This document shows positions 13,254 through 19,784 of a stretch of DNA of 19,784 bases, piece by piece. This DNA is from Euryarchaeota archaeon UBA59 (GTDB lineage: Archaea; Thermoplasmatota; Poseidoniia; Poseidoniales; Thalassarchaeaceae), in NCBI GenBank assembly GCA_002505495.1, contig DAVI01000077.1:2749-22532 (forward strand), read 5' to 3'. A program made the translations under genes and the position numbers. A model generated the notes under the pieces. It was not told the DNA's origin, did not search any database, and saw only the letters and a list, made by a program, of their open reading frames with translations. Position 1 is the stretch's first letter; each line of letters opens with the position of its first letter.

Positions 13254-15122
13254 TCAAAGCCGCTGTTGTGCCTTCGCCACTCTACCGGGGCTACCGCGGT
13301 ACTCCCAGCCGGGCGCCACACTTCTCGCCGAGCCGAGCAACTTGCCGTCACGGTAGACGAGGAGTTCGTCGCCTGCCCGGATCTGCCCTTCTGTCCGCTC
13401 GACCATTGGGGAGAAGATGTCGCCCTTCCACTCCGGGCCATCCGTGAGGTGTACCTGTGAGAGAGTGCCACACTTCGCAAGGTGAGGAATCGACGCCTTG
13501 GCAAACGAAAACCTGCCGAGTTCCGGGTTCCACATGGCGTACTGCTGCCCTGCCACCTCCAACTTCCACCTAGGTGGCCTGCCCACGACACGGGCATCGG
13601 CGAGCCAAGAATCGTCGCCGTGCAGCCAGCGTGAAATCGACTTGAATCGGAAGTGAAGATGCTGCTTCTCACCGATGTGAACTCCCTCCAGATGAGTCGC
13701 TGCTGCCTCCTTGGTAGCAGCTTCCAAACGGTTCAGAGAATCGAATGAGCCGGCCCCCTCACCTTGGCGCGTGTCTACTACTTCGACGCCCAATTCTTCG
13801 CTGGTGAAACCAAGGCCAGAGTGGTCGATTACGACTTCAAAGCCGGTCCGAGCGACGACCGACTTGACGAGCCGGTGAATCGTCGCCAACTCCTCCGAAT
13901 CCCATTCCCCGGTCACCGGAATGTCGTAGTGGGCGGCGGGCCACAACTCCTCGAGTTCGCGAGGGACCAGTCCAAGAGGGGCGGTCACCATCATCTCGTG
14001 GATTCCTCGGTGGCGGATGTTTCGGCGGAAGCGGCGGTGCGACTGCGAGTATGAGTAGGGCTTTCGGGCGCTGCAGGGTAGGAGAACGAGCACCTTCGAC
14101 TGTTCGGCCGCAGGTTGAAATTCCGACTCGATTCGGTTGACCCAATCCGCAATCAGCGGGTCCTGTCGGCTGACCGTGCTGTGACAACGCCACTTTCGGA
14201 AGCGGCTGGTGTGGCGGGTCAGCGGAGAGCCGGCCAGCGACTGCGAGACTGCTATTGCGTCCTCATCGAGCCCCTCCTGCTTGGCCATCTCTGGCGAGAG
14301 GGCGGCTCGCATCAGTTGGTCGTGATGGCGAAGGTGCTCGACGAGGCGAGGCGCGTTGAGGGCTCGCTTCTCAACTAGTTCACGCAGCGTGCCGTTCGCA
14401 AGCGCCACCTTGACCGCCGCGATTTCCCCTTCCCAAGCGGCCAACTGGTCAGCCATCTCAGCACTTTCACCAACCTCTTCGAGAGGCTCCCGGGGTCCGG
14501 AGGCGGTAAGCAGCACATTCCGCACGGAAGCCTGCTGAGCCCGCGACAAGTCGTGTAGATCGACTCCGAACCAGGTCAACAAGGCCAGATTGTCCGGCCC
14601 AGAAATTCCAGGGCACCAAATCAACGACTGCGGGAAGCGTGTACGCAACAGCGCCAAGGCGCGCACCAACCGTCCGGGATGACCCGCGATCTGCATCGCG
14701 TCGACCAGTACAATGAACTCAGGATGAAATCCATCCTCCATCAGTGTCGGGTCATGGCGCAGCGACTGCCAGGAAACCGGCATCAAACCGCTCCGTTCAC
14801 TCCCCCTAACTCCGGTATCCGCCTCCTCCAACGTCGGTGGCAGAACATGCTGCATCTGCGCCTCCCACCGGGGCTCATCATCATCGAATGGGACCGTGAT
14901 GTTGGCGCGGCCCGTCAGTGTCATGGAGGGGGGGAGTGTGGAACTGTCGTATTCGAGGGTGAAAGGTGCGAGCGCAACCTCGGGGGAGAGCGTTTCCAAC
15001 TCTTCTGGGGTGACCAACAGGGCGGGGGTCTTCGCCTTTGGAGCGGACCTGTCTCCGAGCGCAATGGAGCGGGCGTGTCTCACTCTTGAGGCGACTGTGC
15101 GGCCCAGTGTCGTGTCGGTCAC
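13254..15122 (-). CDS. arcS: Archaeosine synthase ArcS (TgtA2)
   Basis: Acts on preQ0 already placed at position 15 of archaeal tRNAs by TgtA, in the pathway to archaeosine; in some archaea it transfers lysine, which the radical-SAM enzyme RaSEA then processes. The diagnostic ArcS motif PC-X3-KPY-X2-S-X2-H is present exactly as PCSARKPYSYSQSH (349-362). The N-terminal part is a degenerate TGT-like barrel (TPALLVTPEELETLSP near the start) without the DSGGFQ active-site block of true transglycosylases, and the C-terminus is a PUA RNA-binding domain (GQIRAGDELLVYRDGKLLG). I choose GTG 15122 (622 residues): an upstream ATG at 15188 and GTG 15275 would run through the shared promoter and into the divergent gene, while a TATA element lies 20-25 nt before 15122. 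The transcript may therefore be leaderless. Downstream are rps15 and the RecJ-like gene. Confidence 0.92.
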   Translation of the reverse strand: MTDTTLGRTVASRVRHARSIALGDRSAPKAKTPALLVTPEELETLSPEVALAPFTLEYDSSTLPPSMTLTGRANITVPFDDDEPRWEAQMQHVLPPTLEEADTGVRGSERSGLMPVSWQSLRHDPTLMEDGFHPEFIVLVDAMQIAGHPGRLVRALALLRTRFPQSLIWCPGISGPDNLALLTWFGVDLHDLSRAQQASVRNVLLTASGPREPLEEVGESAEMADQLAAWEGEIAAVKVALANGTLRELVEKRALNAPRLVEHLRHHDQLMRAALSPEMAKQEGLDEDAIAVSQSLAGSPLTRHTSRFRKWRCHSTVSRQDPLIADWVNRIESEFQPAAEQSKVLVLLPCSARKPYSYSQSHRRFRRNIRHRGIHEMMVTAPLGLVPRELEELWPAAHYDIPVTGEWDSEELATIHRLVKSVVARTGFEVVIDHSGLGFTSEELGVEVVDTRQGEGAGSFDSLNRLEAATKEAAATHLEGVHIGEKQHLHFRFKSISRWLHGDDSWLADARVVGRPPRWKLEVAGQQYAMWNPELGRFSFAKASIPHLAKCGTLSQVHLTDGPEWKGDIFSPMVERTEGQIRAGDELLVYRDGKLLGSARSVAPGWEYRGSPGRVAKAQQRL

Positions 15123-15140
15123 GATGCGCCCGACCTGTGC

Positions 15141-15150
15141 GCTATAATTG
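15141..15150. promoter_or_regulatory. Shared TATA element between divergent arcS and surface-protein genes
   Basis: GCTATAATTG reads as TATAAT on the plus strand and TTATAG on the minus strand. For the plus gene it would place transcription start near 15170, just ahead of the GAGGGGAG ribosome site (15173-15180) and ATG 15187. For arcS it lies about 20-25 nt before GTG 15122, as expected for a leaderless start. A second A/T-rich patch, TTCTAAAT, follows at 15155-15162. Confidence 0.5.
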
Positions 15151-15186
15151 AATGATTCTAAATGGGGAGGGCGAGGGGAGAGCCCC

Positions 15187-17448
15187 ATGCAGCGGAGATT
15201 AGTCCCTCTTCTGCTAGCATCTTTGATGCTACTTTCAATACCGTTCACAGTCTCTGCATCCAACACCCAGACCACTCACTCCCAAACTCAAGTCGTGATG
15301 AACTCGGGAGATACTGAGTGGAACATTAGCGTAGCAGCGCGTGCAGGCCCATTCTTCGTGTCTGTTGACTGCCCTTCGTTAGGAACGGAATGCCAAGAGC
15401 TGGACCTCACAGTGACCGACGGCGATGGGACCACCTTCTCCACCTCCGGATGGTTTCACCTCGAGTTGGATGGAACGATTGGCTTTGGTGACCTCTCAGT
15501 GGTCGTCACCAGAGAGTCGGGGCCAAGTCAGGTCCTCGATGTTCGCATCCTCGTCCTCGACCCCCTCAATGGCGAGTTCGGTGACGCTCCGGCCGCTCCA
15601 CCGATGCCAGGCGAGGACGCTTCGACTTGGCCTTCGATCACTCCCACCACATGTGGGAATCTTACGACCTGTGTCGGCTCCATGTACGCCACCACGGTGG
15701 GGCTAGCCGCCTGGTGGAATGGAACGATTGACAGCCCTGATGACTCGGACGCCATCAGGCTCGAAGGCGACAGCGGTGACCTTGTCCAACTTAGAGTGGT
15801 CGGAGTCACTGGCGCCATCTCTGTGGAAGTGTGGGAGCGCACTGGAGACCAACTGAACATGGTTGAATCGGAAACCTACCATAACCAGCCCAACCTGACC
15901 GCTCCGCCGAGCCTGTTTCTCGAACACAACCCCGACTCCGACCTATGGGTGGTGGTGAATTCGGTGGATTCAGAGACGGGGCTCTACTCATTCATCGTCG
16001 CTGGTCGCTCAGCTAGTGATGAGACGGAGTACGGAGAGACTCCTGATTCGCCCTGGTCTGGACCCATTTTCTCTGGCTCTGAAGTGTCGCTGAGTGGACA
16101 CCTGACATCTTCGGATGAAGGTGACTCAATTCGACTGGAGGTGGGCTCACGCTCACAACTCTTCATCGGATGGGCCGCATATTCCCGTGTTGACGTCCAG
16201 TTGCACGCACGGGTCGGGACATGGCAACTCATTGAGTCGTGGGATGGCTCACCGATTGACGAGTTCAACACAGGAACTGCAATGGTCACCTTGCCTGAGG
16301 GGGCGGATGCAGCGGCAATCACCTTCCTCAACGCCACCAAGCCGAATATCTGGTATCTGCAGGTGGAGAAACTTGGCGCAGCAGATGGATACCTCTTCGG
16401 CGATGCAAACGACGACTATCCAACAGGCCAGGGAACCGGGCCTTACGCCTCATATGTTGGTGAGTCAGGCACCATCGCTGGCTCTATCGGGGGAGACGAC
16501 AACCGTGATGTCTTCCTCATCGCCCGGGAGGATGGGTTTCCGGAGCGGAGTTGGCTGGGTGCGACCTTGGCGGGCGAAATGGGCTGTTGCACTGTTCGGG
16601 TGGTCCAACTCAACACCTCCCTCTACTCTCCTTGGCCGGTGATGGCACAAAACGAGACTTTGCTCTCGGGACAGCAGGCGAGCGTCGGCATGGACCTGCC
16701 ACATGGCTACCACCTGCTGGTCGTTGAATCCAATGGAAGTGAAACGGTCGACTACACGCTGAACTGGGGTTGGGCTTCCCCAGATGGGGCTGGTGAAGTT
16801 GACGATGAGAATGGGCAGGGCAACTGGATTGACTATCGCGAGCGGGCAAATTCGTTCTACATCTTCATCGGCTTCGTGCTGCTCTCACCGTGGCTCGTCA
16901 TCGCCTACTGGCGCTGGCGCGATGGCGGCGTGTTGCAACTTGAGAAGCATGAGAAGCGCAGACTGCGGCGGCTGATGCAGCGGTTGGTTTCTGCGGACCC
17001 GACCGATGCTGACGACCCCAACGCGCTGCTTCACGCCCTCGAATCACTCGCCGACACAGATTGGCGGGCCTTGATCATGGAATGGGGTGAGCCGATTGTT
17101 CGCCACACGACTGATTCCCTCGACCTCGCGGTCTGGGACCTCGCTCCGAATGCGAAGGGTCGGACAGTGACCGTTGGATTGCGTCTCGGTGGAGATGAAT
17201 GGACACTCGCCGCGGTTCGCTTCCAGGCGATTGAAGGGGCGGGATGGAAAGTCGGTGGAGTGACTCCAGAATCGCTGTTCGATGAGGATGAGGTGTTCCT
17301 CGGCGACCTGAAGGCAAACACCAACCGATTTCTGCGAATCGACCTTGAGGGCGAGGCACAGGGCTTCGACATCCTGCTGTCGGGACTTGTCGGCGGTAGT
17401 CCCGTCGCCGCAGTGCCGAGCAAAGCCGCCATTCTGGAAGAGGAGTGA
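15187..17448 (+). CDS. Membrane-anchored surface protein with three PPC-like domains
   Basis: Function unknown. ATG 15187 (753 residues) is chosen because it starts a signal peptide (MQRRLVPLLLASLMLLSIPF, cleavage near VSA) and has GAGGGGAG 6 nt upstream; TTG 15148 in frame lies within the promoter. The exterior has three repeats of a beta-sandwich resembling bacterial pre-peptidase C-terminal (PPC) domains, each opening with a Gly-x-Ile/Leu...Asp pattern: WNGTIDSPDDSDAIRLEGDS (177-196), SGHLTSSDEGDSIRLEVGS (303-321) and AGSIGGDDNRDVFLIARED (431-449). Cysteine pairs C62/C69, C156/C162 and C467/C468 could form disulfides. A single membrane helix (557-576, SFYIFIGFVLLSPWLVIAYW) precedes about 175 cytoplasmic residues that start with a basic helix (KHEKRRLRRLMQRL) and then look like a folded domain. 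No peptidase domain was found, so the PPC-like units are not accompanied by a protease here. Convergent with dnaJ, 13 nt apart. Confidence 0.85.
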   Translation: MQRRLVPLLLASLMLLSIPFTVSASNTQTTHSQTQVVMNSGDTEWNISVAARAGPFFVSVDCPSLGTECQELDLTVTDGDGTTFSTSGWFHLELDGTIGFGDLSVVVTRESGPSQVLDVRILVLDPLNGEFGDAPAAPPMPGEDASTWPSITPTTCGNLTTCVGSMYATTVGLAAWWNGTIDSPDDSDAIRLEGDSGDLVQLRVVGVTGAISVEVWERTGDQLNMVESETYHNQPNLTAPPSLFLEHNPDSDLWVVVNSVDSETGLYSFIVAGRSASDETEYGETPDSPWSGPIFSGSEVSLSGHLTSSDEGDSIRLEVGSRSQLFIGWAAYSRVDVQLHARVGTWQLIESWDGSPIDEFNTGTAMVTLPEGADAAAITFLNATKPNIWYLQVEKLGAADGYLFGDANDDYPTGQGTGPYASYVGESGTIAGSIGGDDNRDVFLIAREDGFPERSWLGATLAGEMGCCTVRVVQLNTSLYSPWPVMAQNETLLSGQQASVGMDLPHGYHLLVVESNGSETVDYTLNWGWASPDGAGEVDDENGQGNWIDYRERANSFYIFIGFVLLSPWLVIAYWRWRDGGVLQLEKHEKRRLRRLMQRLVSADPTDADDPNALLHALESLADTDWRALIMEWGEPIVRHTTDSLDLAVWDLAPNAKGRTVTVGLRLGGDEWTLAAVRFQAIEGAGWKVGGVTPESLFDEDEVFLGDLKANTNRFLRIDLEGEAQGFDILLSGLVGGSPVAAVPSKAAILEEE

Positions 17449-17461
17449 TTGAACCCGTTGC

Positions 17462-18604
17462 TCAGTGAGAGCGACGGCGCTCATCAGCTTCGCCACGGAC
17501 GAAATCTTCGTAGTCATCTGGCTCAATGCTGATTTCACTCTGCAACTCCGATATCTGCCTCTTCAGCCCCTTGCTGATTTTCTTCGGTACATGCAGTTTG
17601 AGCAGCACGGTGATGTCGCCTCTACCCCTTCCGCGCGGGCGTGGGAAGCCCCGGCCATAGACCTCGATGGTCTCACCTGGGCGGGAGCCGGCAGGCACCT
17701 TGATATCGAGGTTTGAGCCATCGATGTGAGGCAGACTGACCGTCGTACCGAGGAGAAGTTCCGGGTATCCCAAAGGAAGTGCCATCAGCAGGTCTGAGCC
17801 GTCTCGCTCGAACCAATCGTGGTCTTCGATGTCGATTTGAATGTACAAATCACCTCTCCTACCGCCTCCGCCACGCGCAGGCTCGCCCCGCTCGCTCAGG
17901 CGGAGTCTAGTACCGACTGAAACTCCCTTTGGCACTGCGAACCGAATCTTTTGCACCTTGCGCTCCGACGCACCCCCCTTGCACGATTTGCAGGGGTCTG
18001 TGATGGTTCGGCCCATCCCGCGGCAATCCGGGCAGTCGCCGACCACCTGTTGCACGAACGGGCCGATCTTGCGATGCTGGGTGACCCGTCCCGCACCTCG
18101 ACAGATGTTGCATGTCTGCACCCCTCCTGGAGTGGCCGAGCCTCGGCCATCGCAGTCACCGCATGGAACTTTCAATTTCGCTTCGAGTTCTTGGTCACCG
18201 CCGGTGAGCACCATCTCGAACGGGATGGTGTGGTGAATCATCACATCGTTTCCGCGGTTTGAGCGGCGACCCCCTTGCGAACCGAACATCGAGGAGAAAA
18301 CCGACTCGAAGCCGCCGCTGAACAAATCGTCAATCGAGATGTTCACGCCATCGAATCCGCCCGGTCCGAATGGCCCGCCACCGGGCTGCTCGTGGCCGAA
18401 GGTGTCGTAGCGCTGCCTCTGGTCCGGGTTGGAGAGGACTGCATACGCCTCTTGGATTTCCTTGAATCTGTTCTCAGCTTCCGCATCGTCGGGATTCTTG
18501 TCTGGGTGATTTCTGCGAGCCAGAGTGCGGAACGCCTTCTTGACCTCGGCAGCGGTCGAATCGCGTTGTATTTCGAGGACTTCGTAGTAGTCTCGCTTGG
18601 CCAT
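17462..18604 (-). CDS. dnaJ: Chaperone protein DnaJ (Hsp40, type I)
   Basis: Co-chaperone that delivers clients to DnaK and stimulates its ATPase. All parts of a full type I DnaJ are present over 380 residues: the J-domain with HPD (33-35), a Gly/Phe-rich linker (about 72-108), four zinc-finger repeats (C148/C151, C165/C168, C191/C194, C205/C208), and two C-terminal client-binding domains. The last finger reads CKSCKGGA, lacking the usual closing Gly. ATG 18604 has GAGGGTG 4 nt upstream. dnaK and grpE are not adjacent in this window, whereas in many archaea they are neighbours. DnaJ-DnaK-GrpE in archaea are generally viewed as acquired from bacteria. Upstream, 90 nt away on the same strand, is a membrane protein with a zinc ribbon. 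Confidence 0.96.
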   Translation of the reverse strand: MAKRDYYEVLEIQRDSTAAEVKKAFRTLARRNHPDKNPDDAEAENRFKEIQEAYAVLSNPDQRQRYDTFGHEQPGGGPFGPGGFDGVNISIDDLFSGGFESVFSSMFGSQGGRRSNRGNDVMIHHTIPFEMVLTGGDQELEAKLKVPCGDCDGRGSATPGGVQTCNICRGAGRVTQHRKIGPFVQQVVGDCPDCRGMGRTITDPCKSCKGGASERKVQKIRFAVPKGVSVGTRLRLSERGEPARGGGGRRGDLYIQIDIEDHDWFERDGSDLLMALPLGYPELLLGTTVSLPHIDGSNLDIKVPAGSRPGETIEVYGRGFPRPRGRGRGDITVLLKLHVPKKISKGLKRQISELQSEISIEPDDYEDFVRGEADERRRSH

Positions 18605-18694
18605 TGAACACCCTCTGTCGCGTCGCTGACAGCCCGACTGTTTTCAATACAGCGATGAGCAAACCTACACAAACAGAGCCTTTGAGTGAGTCGG
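18605..18694 (-). promoter_or_regulatory. Upstream region of dnaJ
   Basis: The 90-nt gap holds the ribosome site GAGGGTG, a loose TATA-like TGTATTGAAAAC (about 18641-18652 on the minus strand), and arms CTGTC/GACAG (18615-18619 and 18628-18632) around an 8-nt centre. A heat-shock regulator site here is possible but not shown. No tRNA or other gene was seen. Confidence 0.3.
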
Positions 18695-19564
18695 TCAGGC
18701 TAAGAAGCCAGAGCACTTTGTGCAGTAGGTCGCCTTGAGTGCGTTTCTCGCCCCGCAGTCGATGCATATCTTGGCCCCTTTTCCGGTGAACTCACCACCG
18801 CCAGTGGAGGTCGCCAACTCTTCCACGCCCGGGTCCGCCTCGGTTCTGCCAGCCGCCGCTCTGTCGCCGCCGTAGATGCTGTCGTAATCTTCCTTGACTT
18901 CGGCAGTCACGGTTGGAGTGGGTTTTGGCTCTACCTTCTTGACAGCGACCGTCTCCTTGATTTTCTTAGCCCGCTTCTCGATGTCGGCCTGTCGCATGTC
19001 CTCCAATTTGTCCGACACCTGGTTTAGGAAACTCGACTTCTCCTCCCGCATCCGTTCCATGGTCTCGCCGGTGATGGCCGCCTCCGGGTCGATGTTGGTG
19101 TCACCGGACATTCGACTGGTCGAGCGCTTGACATGCTCCTCATCAATGAACAGGTGAACATCTGGCTCGCCATCGGATTTTTCGCCGCGCAGACTCCTCT
19201 TCTCAATCTCGTCGGTCTGCTTAGTGCGTAGTAGTTCTCTGTCGCGGGCGGTGTATCCCTCCGCATCTCGCTCTAGGCCGGCCATCGCCGCGTCCGCCTT
19301 CGACCAGAGGCCGCGATCCTCTGCTGCGTACGCCTTCTTGAGTCCCTTGATGCTCTTGGTGCGATGGTATTCGTGGTCCCGTACTGAGCGGGCGCGGCGG
19401 AACAGAATGAATCCGATAAGTAGGGCGGCTGCGTAGTATACGCCAACCTTCCACGAGGCGTCGATGAACTCCGAATAGGCTGGAACCATGCTGCTGAGAA
19501 CTGCTGCGATTACTACCGGTGCGAGGAGCAATGCCCATGCATTCATCTCGTTCTTGTCGGCCAT
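18695..19564 (-). CDS. Two-helix membrane protein with coiled coil and C-terminal zinc ribbon
   Basis: No named family is recognised. The 289-residue product has two N-terminal membrane helices (about 9-29, WALLLAPVVIAAVLSSMVPA, and 38-56, GVYYAAALLIGFILF), then a charged cytoplasmic region of about 200 residues with a predicted helical or coiled-coil stretch (MERMREEKSSFLNQVSDKLE, onward), a Pro/Val/Lys-rich linker (KKVEPKPTPTVTAEVK), and a C-terminal zinc ribbon (CIDC at 267/270 and CTKC at 281/284, ending in SGFLA). This design fits a membrane-tethered scaffold or an adaptor. ATG 19564 has GGTGAGGGG just upstream, which fixes the start. dnaJ follows 90 nt downstream on the same strand; whether the two are functionally linked is unknown. 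Confidence 0.82.
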   Translation of the reverse strand: MADKNEMNAWALLLAPVVIAAVLSSMVPAYSEFIDASWKVGVYYAAALLIGFILFRRARSVRDHEYHRTKSIKGLKKAYAAEDRGLWSKADAAMAGLERDAEGYTARDRELLRTKQTDEIEKRSLRGEKSDGEPDVHLFIDEEHVKRSTSRMSGDTNIDPEAAITGETMERMREEKSSFLNQVSDKLEDMRQADIEKRAKKIKETVAVKKVEPKPTPTVTAEVKEDYDSIYGGDRAAAGRTEADPGVEELATSTGGGEFTGKGAKICIDCGARNALKATYCTKCSGFLA

Positions 19565-19590
19565 GTTCCCCTCACCGGGTCTTTGGAACC

Positions 19591-19600
19591 CCCTTTTATG
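19591..19600 (-). promoter_or_regulatory. Possible TATA box of the zinc-ribbon membrane gene
   Basis: On the minus strand the sequence reads CATAAAAGGG, about 30 nt ahead of ATG 19564, with the GGTGAGGGG ribosome site between them. The spacing allows only a very short leader. The rest of 19565-19646 shows no gene. Confidence 0.4.
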
Positions 19601-19646
19601 ATTGAATGTTGTTACCCGCTGAACTACTCAATGGGTACGCTCTAGT

Positions 19647-19784
19647 TCAATTGACTCGGTCTCTTGGGGCCTTTCCTTTTCTCAATAGTCCGTCCAACAG
19701 CCCGACACTGAAGGTGATGTGAAGCAGGACCAGCATTATTGGTATTCCGAGGACCAGCGAAATTTGCTTTCGCGTAATCGCTTC
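19647..19784 (-). CDS. C-terminal end of a membrane protein (partial)
   Basis: Reading in from the right edge on the minus strand, 45 codons are open before a TGA at 19649-19647. The peptide has a clear membrane helix (ISLVLGIPIMLVLLHITFSV) followed by a basic tail (LLRKGKAPRDRVN), as expected at the cytoplasmic end of a membrane protein. The rest lies outside the window, so no family can be named. Codon composition is compatible with its neighbours. Confidence 0.6.
   Translation of the reverse strand, partial: EAITRKQISLVLGIPIMLVLLHITFSVGLLDGLLRKGKAPRDRVN

Noticed and set aside
15123..15275. N-terminal extension of ArcS from GTG 15275 or ATG 15188
   Set aside because: It would cross the shared promoter and the signal-peptide coding region of the divergent gene, and the added residues resemble nothing in the TGT/ArcS family.
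1..19784. Mobile element, CRISPR array, tRNA or rRNA gene
   Set aside because: No spaced repeats, transposase or integrase motifs, terminal repeats or cloverleaf-like segments were seen, and gaps between genes are mostly too small to hold them.

Overview
The window looks like a stretch of an archaeal chromosome, most likely from a marine Thermoplasmatota lineage such as Marine Group II (Poseidoniales); this placement is inferred, since no 16S gene is present. Supporting signs are archaeal-type PheT, archaeal GluRS with a CxC...CxC zinc knuckle, ribosomal protein S15 of the archaeal/eukaryotic long form, the archaea-specific archaeosine synthase ArcS, RNase HII of archaeal type, TATA-like elements, Shine-Dalgarno sequences of the GAGG/GGTG kind, and large secreted, membrane-anchored beta-sandwich proteins. 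No insertion sequence, CRISPR array, tRNA, rRNA or integrase was seen, so this reads as core genome rather than a mobile island.

Layout. 2-2989 (+): the end of a GXGXG/glutamate-synthase-like protein, then pheT 12 nt later. 3018-3368 (-): a small acidic protein, convergent with pheT. 3492-9082 (+): a probable co-directional unit of a membrane-anchored surface protein, rnhB, gltX and pcm, with a strong inverted repeat just before gltX. 9122-9550 (-): a two-CBS-domain protein, convergent with pcm and divergent from the next gene. 9745-11820 (+): an exported protein with three C-terminal membrane segments and a zinc ribbon. 15122-11826 (-): arcS, rps15 and a short RecJ/Cdc45-like protein that lacks the DHH catalytic motifs. 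15187-17448 (+): a surface protein with three PPC-like domains, divergent from arcS across a shared AT-rich promoter. 19784-17462 (-): the tail of an unknown membrane protein, a two-helix membrane protein with a coiled coil and zinc ribbon, and dnaJ.

The genes fall into two themes. One is information processing and protein quality control: tRNA charging (pheT, gltX), tRNA modification (arcS), the ribosome (rps15), replication and repair (rnhB, RecJ-like), protein repair (pcm) and chaperoning (dnaJ). The other is a set of cell-surface or membrane proteins (3492-5804, 9745-11820, 15187-17448, 18695-19564) that carry either a zinc ribbon or a long cytoplasmic tail, none of which I can assign a function. 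Packing is tight: convergent genes are separated by only 5 to 39 nt and the longest gap without a gene is under 200 nt.

The best candidates for something under-described are the catalytically degenerate RecJ/Cdc45-like protein beside rps15, the GXGXG protein fused to a degraded glutamate-synthase-like domain, the altered signature motifs in GluRS, the mutually exclusive hairpins ahead of gltX, and the set of exported proteins with intracellular zinc ribbons or tails.
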